8,485 bases of DNA from Erythrobacter sp. (lineage in GTDB: Bacteria; Pseudomonadota; Alphaproteobacteria; Sphingomonadales; Sphingomonadaceae): assembly GCA_002695185.1 (NCBI GenBank), contig NZOF01000019.1:1-8485 (forward strand), read 5' to 3'. The position numbers and the translations under genes are program-made. Below, one piece after another: positions 1 to 6,742 of this stretch. The notes beneath the pieces are model-generated. The model was given only the letters and a program-made list of their open reading frames with translations, was not told the origin of the DNA and made no database searches. How positions within the stretch are numbered: position 1 is the first letter of the stretch; each line of letters begins with the position of its first letter.

Positions 1-1352
1 TCCTTGCCGCAGGTGCCGACGCCGGGGTCGAGCGCCATGTCGTTGCCGATCATCGATACCTTGGTCAGCACGTCGGGCCCGTTGCCGATCAGGGTCGCGC
101 CCCTGACCGCGGGACCTATCTTGCCGTCTTCGATGCGGTAGGCCTCGGTGCAGGCGAAGACGAACTTGCCGCTGGTGATATCGACCTGGCCGCCGCCGAA
201 GCTGGTGGCGTAGATACCGTCGTCAACGCGGCTGAGCAGTTCGGCCGGATCATCGTTCCCGCTCTGCATGAAAGTGTTGGTCATGCGCGGCATGGGCGCG
301 TGCTGATAGCTTTCGCGGCGACCATTGCCGGTCGCCTCGACACCCATCAGGCGCGCATTGAGGCGGTCCTGCATATAACCCCTCAGGATGCCATCCTCGA
401 TCAGCACGGTCTCGCGCGTCGGCGTGCCTTCATCGTCGATGCTCAGCGAACCGCGCCGTTCGGCCATGCTGCCATCGTCCACCACCGTTACACCGGGAGC
501 AGCGACCCGTTCTCCGATGCGGCCTGAAAAGGCGCTGGTGCCCTTGCGGTTGAAATCGCCTTCCAGCCCGTGGCCGACGGCTTCGTGCAGCAGAACTCCC
601 GGCCATCCGGGGCCTAGCAGCACGGTCTGTTCGCCGGCGGGGGCGGCTATGCTGTCCAGATTCACCAGCGCCTGGCGCACGGCCTCGTCGATCCCGCGCA
701 TCCACGCGCCTTCGTCGAACAGCCGATCGTAAAGATAGCGGCCGCCAAGGCCGTAGAAGCCGGTTTCGCGCCGCCCGTTCTGTTCGGCGACGACCTGGAT
801 ATTGAGGCGCACCAATGGCCGGATATCGCGCGCAATATGCCCGTCGGGCCGCACGATCTCGATCACGCTCCAGTTTGCCAGCAGGCTCGCGGAAACCTGC
901 GCCACGCGCGGATCCTTAGCCCGTGCGACAGCGTCGATCTTTTCGAGCAGCGCGACCTTTTCCTCGAACGGCACGAGGTCGAGCGGGCAAAGGTCGGTAT
1001 AGAGATGGCGATTGGTGCGCTCGGGCGGGGCGGCGAGCGGCTGGCTTGTGGCATCGAGCAGCTTGAGCGTTTCCCCGGCGCGCGTGATCGCTGCGGCGCT
1101 GACTTCGTTCGCATGGGCAAAGCCGGTAGTTTCGCCCGATACGCCGCGCAGGCCGAAGCCCGAATCTCGGCTATAGTCGGCTGTCTTCAGGCGGCCATCG
1201 TCGAACCCGAACGCTTCCGAGGCGATGAACTGGAGGTAAAGCTCGCCATCGTCGCACGAGGCCAGCAGTTTGGCGGTCAGCGCCTGCGCCTCTTCGGGCG
1301 TCAGCTTGTTGCCGTAAACGAGGGCGAGCGGATCGGTAAGCGGTTCGGTCAT
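1..1352 (-). CDS. tldD: Metalloprotease TldD (3' end cut by window edge)
   Basis: TldD is a zinc metalloprotease that in characterised bacteria pairs with TldE/PmbA to degrade unstructured peptides, mature microcin B17 and process the CcdA antitoxin; it acts in the cytosol. Reading the minus strand from the ATG at 1352 gives 450 codons with no stop before the edge. The hallmark zinc site LLHEAVGHGLEGDF is present, with H256, E257 and H261 as the HExxxH ligands and catalytic Glu. It is followed by the conserved NRKGTSAFSGRIGE segment. A cysteine at about residue 448 (in GTCGK) sits where the family's third zinc ligand lies. Family length is about 475-480 residues, so only some 30 C-terminal residues are missing. 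An in-frame TAA upstream of the ATG (1392-1394) limits extension, although no strong Shine-Dalgarno is visible. The gene lies 77 bases downstream of a zf-CHCC gene on the same strand and may be cotranscribed with it. No tldE is in view. Confidence 0.96.
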   Translation of the reverse strand, partial: MTEPLTDPLALVYGNKLTPEEAQALTAKLLASCDDGELYLQFIASEAFGFDDGRLKTADYSRDSGFGLRGVSGETTGFAHANEVSAAAITRAGETLKLLDATSQPLAAPPERTNRHLYTDLCPLDLVPFEEKVALLEKIDAVARAKDPRVAQVSASLLANWSVIEIVRPDGHIARDIRPLVRLNIQVVAEQNGRRETGFYGLGGRYLYDRLFDEGAWMRGIDEAVRQALVNLDSIAAPAGEQTVLLGPGWPGVLLHEAVGHGLEGDFNRKGTSAFSGRIGERVAAPGVTVVDDGSMAERRGSLSIDDEGTPTRETVLIEDGILRGYMQDRLNARLMGVEATGNGRRESYQHAPMPRMTNTFMQSGNDDPAELLSRVDDGIYATSFGGGQVDITSGKFVFACTEAYRIEDGKIGPAVRGATLIGNGPDVLTKVSMIGNDMALDPGVGTCGK

Positions 1353-1429
1353 GCACGGGAGATAGGCACGAACGTGCGCCTCGTCACCCTCTTACGCGGC
1401 GCCGCTTGCGATGCTGGATCTTCGGGTGG

Positions 1430-1690
1430 TTACGGGTGACCTGGATCGGCCCCTTCGGAGATGTCCCGCAGCAGCGACTGATCCACGCCGTCGACCGGGC
1501 CGCCTTCCAGCACGAAGCGCCGGTCGCAATAGCCGCAATCGACATAGCCGTGTTCGTCTATCTCCAGATAGATCTTGGGATGGCCGAGCGCGGAAGGCTT
1601 GTAATTCTTGCCGCTGCGGATGTCGGTTGCGCCGTCGCACCACACGCGGCGCGTGAGGACCTTGGACACTTCGGGTGGGGGCAGACTCAT
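1430..1690 (-). CDS. Zinc-finger domain-containing protein, zf-CHCC (NDUFS6-like) family
   Basis: This 86-residue protein belongs to the zf-CHCC family (Pfam zf-CHCC), whose mitochondrial relative NDUFS6 is an accessory zinc subunit of respiratory complex I. The bacterial role is less defined. The expected zinc ligands are visible: C18 in VWCDG, H37 in GHP, and C52 and C55 in DCGYCDRRF, with the usual spacing. The N terminus, MSLPPPEVSKVLTRRVWCDG, looks like a natural short start. An in-frame upstream ATG at 1762 would run into the divergent ABC gene and add an unlikely Cys/Pro-rich stretch, so the ATG at 1690 is preferred. It lies upstream of tldD on the same strand (77-base gap) and starts 53 bases from the divergent ABC gene, so the two promoters must share that short space. 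The family call is strong; any link to complex I here is inference. Confidence 0.9.
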   Translation of the reverse strand: MSLPPPEVSKVLTRRVWCDGATDIRSGKNYKPSALGHPKIYLEIDEHGYVDCGYCDRRFVLEGGPVDGVDQSLLRDISEGADPGHP

Positions 1691-1743
1691 GGCAGTGCCG
1701 ATAATGGGTTTTTTCGAACCGCTCAAGCGCCTAGGGCATGGGC

Positions 1744-2682
1744 ATGACCACACCTCCTGCAATTCGCATCGACAATCTCGTCAAACGCTACGCCCCCAGC
1801 GGCCCGGGCGACGAAGGCAAGCTGGCGCTCAAGGGTGTGAGCTTCGATGTGCCCCAAGGCGGCGTGTTCGGCCTCCTCGGCCCCAATGGCGCGGGCAAGT
1901 CGACGATCATCAATATCTTGGCGGGCCTTGTGCGCAAGACCAGCGGCAGTGCGGAAATCTGGGGCTTCGATACAGATGGCAATCCGCGCAATGCCAAGCG
2001 GTCGATCGGCATCGTCCCGCAGGAAATCGTCTTCGATCCCTTCTTCACTCCCTTCGAGGTGCTGGAAAACCAGGGCGGCTTCTATGGTATTCCCAAGGCG
2101 GACCGCCGCAGTGAGGATCTGCTTGCCGCCGTCCATCTTTCGGACAAGCGCGATGCCTATGCCCGCACGCTGTCGGGCGGGATGAAGCGCCGGCTGCTGA
2201 TCGCCAAGGCCATGGTCCATTCACCGCCGATCCTGGTGCTGGACGAGCCGACCGCCGGCGTCGACGTGGAATTGCGCCGCCAGCTGTGGGAACTGGTGCA
2301 GGAACTGAATTCCGAAGGGGTAACCGTGGTGCTGACCACGCACTATCTCGAGGAAGCCGAGCAATTGTGTGATCGCATCGCCATCATCAATCACGGCGAA
2401 CTCATCGCCAACAAGCCCACACGCGAACTGGTGGGCATGGCGCGCGAAAAGATCGTGTCGGTCAGTGTGGACAAGGATCTCGGCGGCCCGATCATGGAAG
2501 AAGCCTTCCTCAAGGCCGAAGTGGTGGGCGAACGGCGGCTCGACATTACCTATGATCGCGACAAGACCAGCGCGGGACAGGTGCTCGCCCTTGTCCAGTC
2601 GCATGGTTACGCCATCGAGGATGTCACCACCCGCGAAGCCGATCTGGAAGATGTTTTCGTGCAGTTGACGGGCGCGGGCTGA
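1744..2682 (+). CDS. ABC transporter ATP-binding protein (ABC-2/drug-export type)
   Basis: This is the cytosolic nucleotide-binding subunit of an ABC exporter of the YadG/CcmA-like (multidrug or polysaccharide ABC-2) class. It should hydrolyse ATP to drive an ABC-2 permease. Numbered from the ATG at 1738 (314 residues) it shows Walker A GPNGAGKST at 48-56, Q-loop Q95, signature LSGGM at 145-149, Walker B ILVLDEP from 165, and the switch histidine H202. A C-terminal regulatory tail from about residue 235 ends in the typical READLEDVFVQLTG. All catalytic residues are intact. I prefer the ATG at 1744 (312 residues) because AGGG at 1733-1736 is spaced 7 bases from it; the ATG at 1738 is almost on top of that site. 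No permease gene is adjacent: upstream is a divergent zinc protein and downstream a convergent small gene. The partner must lie elsewhere, and the substrate cannot be inferred. Confidence 0.93.
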   Translation: MTTPPAIRIDNLVKRYAPSGPGDEGKLALKGVSFDVPQGGVFGLLGPNGAGKSTIINILAGLVRKTSGSAEIWGFDTDGNPRNAKRSIGIVPQEIVFDPFFTPFEVLENQGGFYGIPKADRRSEDLLAAVHLSDKRDAYARTLSGGMKRRLLIAKAMVHSPPILVLDEPTAGVDVELRRQLWELVQELNSEGVTVVLTTHYLEEAEQLCDRIAIINHGELIANKPTRELVGMAREKIVSVSVDKDLGGPIMEEAFLKAEVVGERRLDITYDRDKTSAGQVLALVQSHGYAIEDVTTREADLEDVFVQLTGAG

Positions 2683-2690
2683 CCCGCGCC
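2671..2690. terminator. Perfect GC hairpin over the ABC gene stop codon
   Basis: GGCGCGGG (2671-2678) and CCCGCGCC (2683-2690) are exact reverse complements around a CTGA loop that contains the TGA stop (2680-2682). The 8-bp all-GC stem lies 12 bases before the end of the convergent small gene (2703). No U-run follows on either strand, so this is not a classical Rho-independent terminator. It may protect a 3' end or act as a bidirectional barrier between the two convergent genes. Confidence 0.5.
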
Positions 2691-2702
2691 ACGTCACAAT
2701 CT

Positions 2703-2891
2703 TCAGCCGAAGTGGCGGCGACCGAGTCCGGCGTCCTTCACCTGAAGCACTTCCCAGACATTAGGTTCGATTTCTTCCATCGGGGTTTTGCAGCAGGCGC
2801 ATTTGCCCACATGCATGCCGCCGGCCTTGCGCTTGTTTGTAACATCGACAGAGTGACGCCCGAAGGCGCAGGCGAGCAGACCCACTTTCAT
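2703..2891 (-). CDS. Small cysteine-containing protein, possible zinc ribbon, unknown function
   Basis: This is a 62-residue ORF that I do not recognise by name. It is convergent with the ABC gene and divergent from nadB. A strong Shine-Dalgarno (GGAGG, read on the minus strand at 2906-2902) precedes the ATG at 2891 with a 10-base gap, which supports translation. The protein starts MKVGLLACAFGRH and carries a KCACCKTPMEEIEP core, with cysteines at 8, 31, 33 and 34 and histidines at 13, 27 and 60. C31-x-x-C34 is a zinc-knuckle-like pair, and C8/H13 or H27 could complete a metal site. The C-terminal half (NVWEVLQVKDAGLGRRHFG) is mixed and soluble-looking, and there is no convincing signal peptide or membrane helix. 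A conserved small protein of sphingomonads is my best guess. The function is unknown and the metal-binding reading is inference. Confidence 0.72.
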   Translation of the reverse strand: MKVGLLACAFGRHSVDVTNKRKAGGMHVGKCACCKTPMEEIEPNVWEVLQVKDAGLGRRHFG

Positions 2892-3033
2892 AATTCCAGA
2901 CCCTCCAAGATTCCGTGCGCCCCCACGATTCCCTGTCGACTCGCTCCATAGCGCTCCGTGGCCCCAATTTAACCATATTTCGGCGAATCGTTCTGTGCTT
3001 GCCGCGGTGCGAAGTCCCCGCCATGACAGCCGG
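2892..3033. promoter_or_regulatory. Divergent promoter region with GANTC cluster and CtrA-type half-site
   Basis: These 142 bases separate the small gene (minus) from nadB (plus). They hold four GANTC sites, the CcrM methylation target, at 2909-2913, 2927-2931, 2938-2942 and 2985-2989. They also hold TTAACCAT at 2969-2976, which matches the half-site bound by the alphaproteobacterial cell-cycle regulator CtrA. The second half of a full TTAA-N7-TTAA site is missing. I cannot place a confident -35/-10 pair. The motif matches are direct observations; cell-cycle control is inferred. Confidence 0.5.
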
Positions 3034-4617
3034 ATGACCGAAGCTTACGACGTCCTCGTGATTGGATCCGGCGCCGCCGGCCTTACTGCCGCGCTCGAAC
3101 TGGCGCAGACCAAGAAGGTGCTGGTGCTGGCCAAGGGCAAGCTCGACAGCGGATCGACCGCCTGGGCGCAGGGCGGCATCGCCGCTGTGCTCGATACCGG
3201 CGACACATTCGAGAATCATATTCGCGACACGATGGTGGCGGGCGCCGGGCTGAACGATCTGGAGACGGTGGAATACGTCATCGAACGCGCGCCGGCCGCG
3301 ATCGACCGTCTGTGCGAACTCGGCGTGCCCTTCAATCGCGAGGAAGGCGATCTTCATCTGACCCGCGAAGGCGGGCATTCGCATCGCCGGATCGTGCATG
3401 TGAACGATGCCACCGGCTGGGCGGTGCAGGCCGCATTGCTCAAGGCGGCGGAAGAAAATCCGAATATCACCCTGATGCCGGACCAGAGCTGCGTCGATCT
3501 TATCACCGGCCGCAATCAGCAGGACTATTCGGGATCGGGCCGGGTCTGGGGCGCCTATGCGCTGGATGAGAAGAGCGGCAAGGTCGTGGCGCATGTCGCG
3601 CGGGCGACCGTGCTGGCGGCTGGCGGGGCAGGGCGCGTCTATCTGTTCTCCACCGCACCGCGCGGTGCAACGGGCGACGGTATCGCCATGGCGTGGCGGG
3701 CCGGGGCGCGTGTCTCCAACATGGAGATGATGCAGTTCCACCCCACCTGCCTTTACAATCTCGAAGTGAAGAACTTCCTCATCACCGAGGCGGTGCGCGG
3801 CGAAGGCGGGCGGCTGCTCAACCCGGTGACGGGTGAGCGGTATATGGAAAAATACGATCCCGAGCGCATGGAGCTTGCACCTCGCGACATTGTGGCGCGC
3901 GCCAATGACGATCAGATCAAGCGTTATGGCCTCGATTACGTCCATCTCGACATCAGCCATCAGCCGCCGGAATTCGTGAAGGAGCATTTCCCCACGATCC
4001 ACGAGAAGCTGCTCGGCCTCGGCATCGACATGACGAAGGGGCCAATCCCGGTCGTGCCCGCGCAGCATTATACCTGCGGCGGAGTGAAGATCGGGCTCGA
4101 CGCCAAGACCGATCTGCCCGGCCTGTGGGCTGCGGGAGAATGCACCGAAAGCGGGCTGCACGGCGCCAATCGCCTTGCCTCCAACAGCCTGCTCGAATGC
4201 TTCGTGTTCGGTGAGGCTGCGGCCAGGGACATCCTGGAATGCTGGGATAGCCTCGACGAACCGCCCGCGATCCTGATGTGGGATGAAAGCCGCGTGACCG
4301 ATTCTGACGAGGAAGTGGTGATCAAGCAGAACTGGACCGAAATCCGCCGCTTCATGTGGAACTATGTCGGCATCGTACGCACCACCAAGCGCCTCGAACG
4401 CGCCGCCCATCGCATCCGCATGCTGCGTGACGAGGTAGAGGATTATTACGGCCACTTCCGCGTGACCACCGATCTGATCGAATTGCGCAATCTGCTCGAA
4501 TGCGCCGACCTGATCGTCAGCAGCGCACTGAAGCGGCACGAAAGCCGCGGGCTGCAATTCATCCTCGACTATCCCGAGACGGACAGCGTCGCCCGGGACA
4601 CCGTGCTCATTCCCTGA
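3034..4617 (+). CDS. nadB: L-aspartate oxidase NadB
   Basis: NadB is the flavoenzyme that oxidises L-aspartate to iminoaspartate, the first step of de novo NAD synthesis; NadA (quinolinate synthase) then uses the product in the cytosol. The 527-residue protein begins with the FAD dinucleotide fold VLVIGSGAAGLTAALELA (GSGAAG at 11-16). It continues with STAWAQGGIAAV (41-52), REGGHSHRRIVH (111-122), MMQFHPT (H236), ITEAVRGEGG, APRDIVARA (R284), PAQHYTCGGV (H345) and GLHGANRLASNSLLE (R380). Those His/Arg residues align by motif with E. coli NadB H244, R290, H351 and R386, so the enzyme should be active. A helical succinate-dehydrogenase-like C-terminal domain follows. I chose the ATG at 3034 because it begins just before the FAD motif; the ATG at 2995 would add a 13-residue basic leader with no homology. 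nadA and nadC are not adjacent. The GGDEF gene follows after 50 bases and could be cotranscribed. Confidence 0.95.
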   Translation: MTEAYDVLVIGSGAAGLTAALELAQTKKVLVLAKGKLDSGSTAWAQGGIAAVLDTGDTFENHIRDTMVAGAGLNDLETVEYVIERAPAAIDRLCELGVPFNREEGDLHLTREGGHSHRRIVHVNDATGWAVQAALLKAAEENPNITLMPDQSCVDLITGRNQQDYSGSGRVWGAYALDEKSGKVVAHVARATVLAAGGAGRVYLFSTAPRGATGDGIAMAWRAGARVSNMEMMQFHPTCLYNLEVKNFLITEAVRGEGGRLLNPVTGERYMEKYDPERMELAPRDIVARANDDQIKRYGLDYVHLDISHQPPEFVKEHFPTIHEKLLGLGIDMTKGPIPVVPAQHYTCGGVKIGLDAKTDLPGLWAAGECTESGLHGANRLASNSLLECFVFGEAAARDILECWDSLDEPPAILMWDESRVTDSDEEVVIKQNWTEIRRFMWNYVGIVRTTKRLERAAHRIRMLRDEVEDYYGHFRVTTDLIELRNLLECADLIVSSALKRHESRGLQFILDYPETDSVARDTVLIP

Positions 4618-4667
4618 GCGGATACCCTTACTTTCGCAGCTTGGCGAAGCGCCTTAAGGGACGGGCG

Positions 4668-5504
4668 ATGCGATTCTACAAGGCAACCTCGTTTCTGTTT
4701 CCCCGCAGCTATGCGGCGCGCATGTTCACGCTGTGCTTCGGGTCGGTGCACGTGCCGCTCGCCGCATTTCTGATCTTCGCGGCCATTCGCGGGGAATGGC
4801 AGTGGAGTATCTTTCTCGTCCTGCTGGTGGCGACCGTGATCGGAAGCGCCTTGGGCATTCTGGGCATCTGGGGGCTGTTGTCGCCTGTGGGGGAGGCCAC
4901 ACGATCACTGCGTGCGTTGCGGGATGGTGATCTCGATCGCCCCGTGCCCGTCGGTGGGCGCGATATGGCGGGCGAACTGCTCGAATCCGTGGCTCACGCA
5001 GTCCGGTCCACGGCGAAGCGCCTCAATGCGCTGGAAGGCCTGGCCACCACCGATAGCCTGACTGGGCTCGCCAACCGCCGGGGCTTTCTCGAGGCGCTGG
5101 AAAAGCGCAGCGAGGTCCGCGGTGCGCTGGCCATTCTCGACGGCGACAATTTCAAGCGCGTCAACGATGTCCACGGCCATTTGCAGGGCGACCGGGTTCT
5201 GCGGGCAATGGCGCAGCGCCTAGCTACCAGCATGTCGGGCGGGGAGCTCGTGGCACGCTGGGGCGGCGACGAATTCGTGATCTTCTTCCCCGGCTGCACG
5301 GTGGAAGAAGCAGCCTATCTTCTCGACCGGCTCCGCTATTCGATGCGCTGGCGGCCCTTGGCAGACGTGGAGGGCGAGCGGGTTTCCTTCTCCTTCGGCC
5401 TGACAATGGTCGCTGCGGATGACGCCGGCCAGTTCGAGGCCGTCATCAAGCGTGCGGATGAAGCGCTCTACCGGGAAAAGCGCTTGCGGGCCGAGGCCGA
5501 ATAG
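4668..5504 (+). CDS. Membrane-anchored GGDEF diguanylate cyclase
   Basis: This 278-residue protein is predicted to make the second messenger c-di-GMP from two GTP. The N terminus has two hydrophobic segments at about 19-40 and 46-71, with a very short periplasmic turn (RGEWQW) between them. A HAMP-like linker (about 72-123) leads into a GGDEF domain that starts at DSLTGLANRRGF (129-140). The metal/substrate region is DGDNFKRVNDVHGH (158-171) and the active-site motif WGGDEF is intact (GGDEF at 199-203). The inhibitory I-site (RxxD, five residues before GGDEF) is absent: SGGE occupies that place. There is no sensory domain beyond the membrane hairpin and no EAL domain. The start at 4668 follows a purine-rich AAGGGACGGG. 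An in-frame ATG at 4500 overlaps nadB and is less likely. The activating signal is unknown. Confidence 0.9.
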   Translation: MRFYKATSFLFPRSYAARMFTLCFGSVHVPLAAFLIFAAIRGEWQWSIFLVLLVATVIGSALGILGIWGLLSPVGEATRSLRALRDGDLDRPVPVGGRDMAGELLESVAHAVRSTAKRLNALEGLATTDSLTGLANRRGFLEALEKRSEVRGALAILDGDNFKRVNDVHGHLQGDRVLRAMAQRLATSMSGGELVARWGGDEFVIFFPGCTVEEAAYLLDRLRYSMRWRPLADVEGERVSFSFGLTMVAADDAGQFEAVIKRADEALYREKRLRAEAE

Positions 5505-5515
5505 CTGCGGCTGTT

Positions 5516-5544
5516 GGACGAGAGATTTGCATAGTCTCCCGTCC
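5516..5544. terminator. Stem-loop after the GGDEF gene
   Basis: GGACG-A-GAGA (5516-5525) can pair with TCTC-C-CGTCC (5535-5544): nine base pairs with one A/C mismatch and a 9-base loop. It begins 12 bases after the GGDEF stop. No T-run follows, so it is a possible Rho-dependent or mRNA 3'-end structure rather than a canonical terminator. Confidence 0.35.
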
Positions 5545-5610
5545 TGACGCACACCGTTCCACCTATCCGGCGTGGCCGCAGGCTGCCACCCGAAGCCGAG
5601 GGAGAACGAC

Positions 5611-6504
5611 GTGCCGAAAGCCCAAGCGAACGGGATCGAGATTCACTACGAAGAGCAGGGCGATCCGTCTGCTCCTGCGATGCTGCTTATCATGGGCTTC
5701 GGGGCGCAGTTGACTTTATGGCCCGACGAACTGGTCGATGAGCTGGTCGGTCAGGGTTTTCGCGTCATCCGTTATGACAATCGCGACATCGGCCTCAGCC
5801 AGAAACTGGATGGGCAGCGGGCGCCCGGCATCATCTGGATGACGCTGCTGAACAAGTTCGGCATAACCCCTCGGGTGCCTTATACGCTGGCCGACATGGC
5901 GGCGGATGCCGTGGGCCTGCTCGATGCTCTGGGGATCGACAAGGCGCATATCGTCGGCGCCAGCATGGGCGGGATGATTGCCCAGCATGTCGCGGCCAAA
6001 TATCCCGAACGGTGCCTCAGCTTCACGCAGGTCTTCTCCACCACCGGCAATCCGAAGCTCCCCTCGGCTAGGAAGGAAGCGTTGCAGGCGCTGGTGACGC
6101 GGCCCAAGAGCGATGAGGAAGAGGCGCTGGTGGATCACGGCGTCATGCTGGCGCGCACGATCGGTTCGCCCGGCTATCCGACGAGCGAGGACCGGCTGCG
6201 CGAGCGCGCACGGGCAGGCGTGCGCCGCAGCTATTATCCGGAAGGGCCGACCCGGCACCTGTCGGCCATCGTGGCGGATGGCGATCGCAGCAAGATGATT
6301 CGTACCATCGCGGTCCCGACGCTGGTGCTCCATGGCGAAGCCGATCCGCTGGTCCCCTGCGAAGGCGGGCGCGATACGGCAAGGCATATTCCGGGCGCCA
6401 AGCTGAAGACGATCCCCGGCTGGGGGCACGATCTGCCGCTCGACCTGGTGGATGAAGTGGCGGGCGAGATCGCCGCGCACGCCAAGGCAGCGGTTGCCGC
6501 CTGA
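5611..6504 (+). CDS. Alpha/beta-fold hydrolase
   Basis: This 297-residue serine hydrolase is of the alpha/beta fold and resembles esterase and RdmC-like methylesterase relatives; the substrate cannot be read from sequence. The fold's usual marks are present in order. An LLIMGFGAQ loop (25-33) probably supplies the oxyanion hole. The nucleophile elbow is VGASMGG with S118. The acid is in HGEADPLVP (D245), and the catalytic histidine is in PGWGHDLP (H273). A helical cap lies between the elbow and the acid. I chose the GTG at 5611 because GAGGGAG (5598-5604) is spaced 6 bases from it. The GTG at 5572, 39 bases upstream in frame, would add 13 residues and has no good ribosome site. There is no signal peptide, so it is probably cytosolic. 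It lies 106 bases after the GGDEF gene, past a stem-loop, and may have its own promoter. Confidence 0.92.
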   Translation: MPKAQANGIEIHYEEQGDPSAPAMLLIMGFGAQLTLWPDELVDELVGQGFRVIRYDNRDIGLSQKLDGQRAPGIIWMTLLNKFGITPRVPYTLADMAADAVGLLDALGIDKAHIVGASMGGMIAQHVAAKYPERCLSFTQVFSTTGNPKLPSARKEALQALVTRPKSDEEEALVDHGVMLARTIGSPGYPTSEDRLRERARAGVRRSYYPEGPTRHLSAIVADGDRSKMIRTIAVPTLVLHGEADPLVPCEGGRDTARHIPGAKLKTIPGWGHDLPLDLVDEVAGEIAAHAKAAVAA

Positions 6505-6587
6505 CGCCGTCCAAAGCTTCGCAACTAGGCCTCGAGTCATCCCTTACCGGGTGATTCGGGCCTGGCGGGAAAGCTGTTCCGGCCCGC

Positions 6588-6602
6588 ATGACGCAGCGTC
6601 AT
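6588..6602. repeat. 15-base palindrome ATGACGC-A-GCGTCAT
   Basis: Seven-base arms (6588-6594 and 6596-6602) are exact reverse complements around a single central A at 6595. The one-base centre fits a dimeric DNA-binding protein's operator better than an RNA loop, though a 6-bp stem with a CAG loop is possible. It lies 83 bases downstream of the hydrolase gene. The binding factor is unknown. Confidence 0.45.
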
Positions 6603-6656
6603 TGCGGTGACTGGCGCATAGCCGTCGATTCCAAAATTGCGCGTACGGATTCGATC

Positions 6657-6683
6657 TTGCCGCAAGCCGGCAGCATAATTTTT
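6657..6683 (+). terminator. Weak candidate Rho-independent terminator
   Basis: TTGCCG (6657-6662) pairs with CGGCAG (6668-6673), including one U-G pair, around a CAAGC loop. CATAA and then T5 (6679-6683) follow, with a further T7 at 6693-6699. The short stem and the gap before the T-run make it weak. It could end hydrolase transcription, about 150 bases downstream of that gene, or a small RNA. Confidence 0.28.
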
Positions 6684-6742
6684 GCCCGCCAATTTTTTTA
6701 CACGCCTGCATTTTTGGGCTTGCGAAACCGCTCAGTCCAGCT

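Noticed and set aside
2995..3033. Earlier nadB start at 2995
   Set aside because: It would add a basic 13-residue leader ahead of the FAD fold with no family counterpart.
2761..4557. Long minus-strand open frame (598 codons) opposite nadB
   Set aside because: It is antisense to a clear NadB with all its motifs. The translation has skewed composition and no recognisable domain, and long antisense frames are common in high-GC coding DNA.
4500..4667. N-terminal extension of the GGDEF protein starting inside nadB
   Set aside because: The added 56 residues are Arg-rich and encoded by the nadB frame's shadow. The ATG at 4668 has a purine-rich ribosome site and leads directly into the membrane segment.
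5716..6540. Minus-strand open frame opposite the hydrolase
   Set aside because: It is Arg/His/Ala-rich and motif-free, opposite an intact Ser-Asp-His hydrolase.
6553..6587. CGGGCC...GGCCCG hairpin as the hydrolase terminator
   Set aside because: It has a large, imperfect interior and no T-run downstream; the sequence does not support a terminator call.
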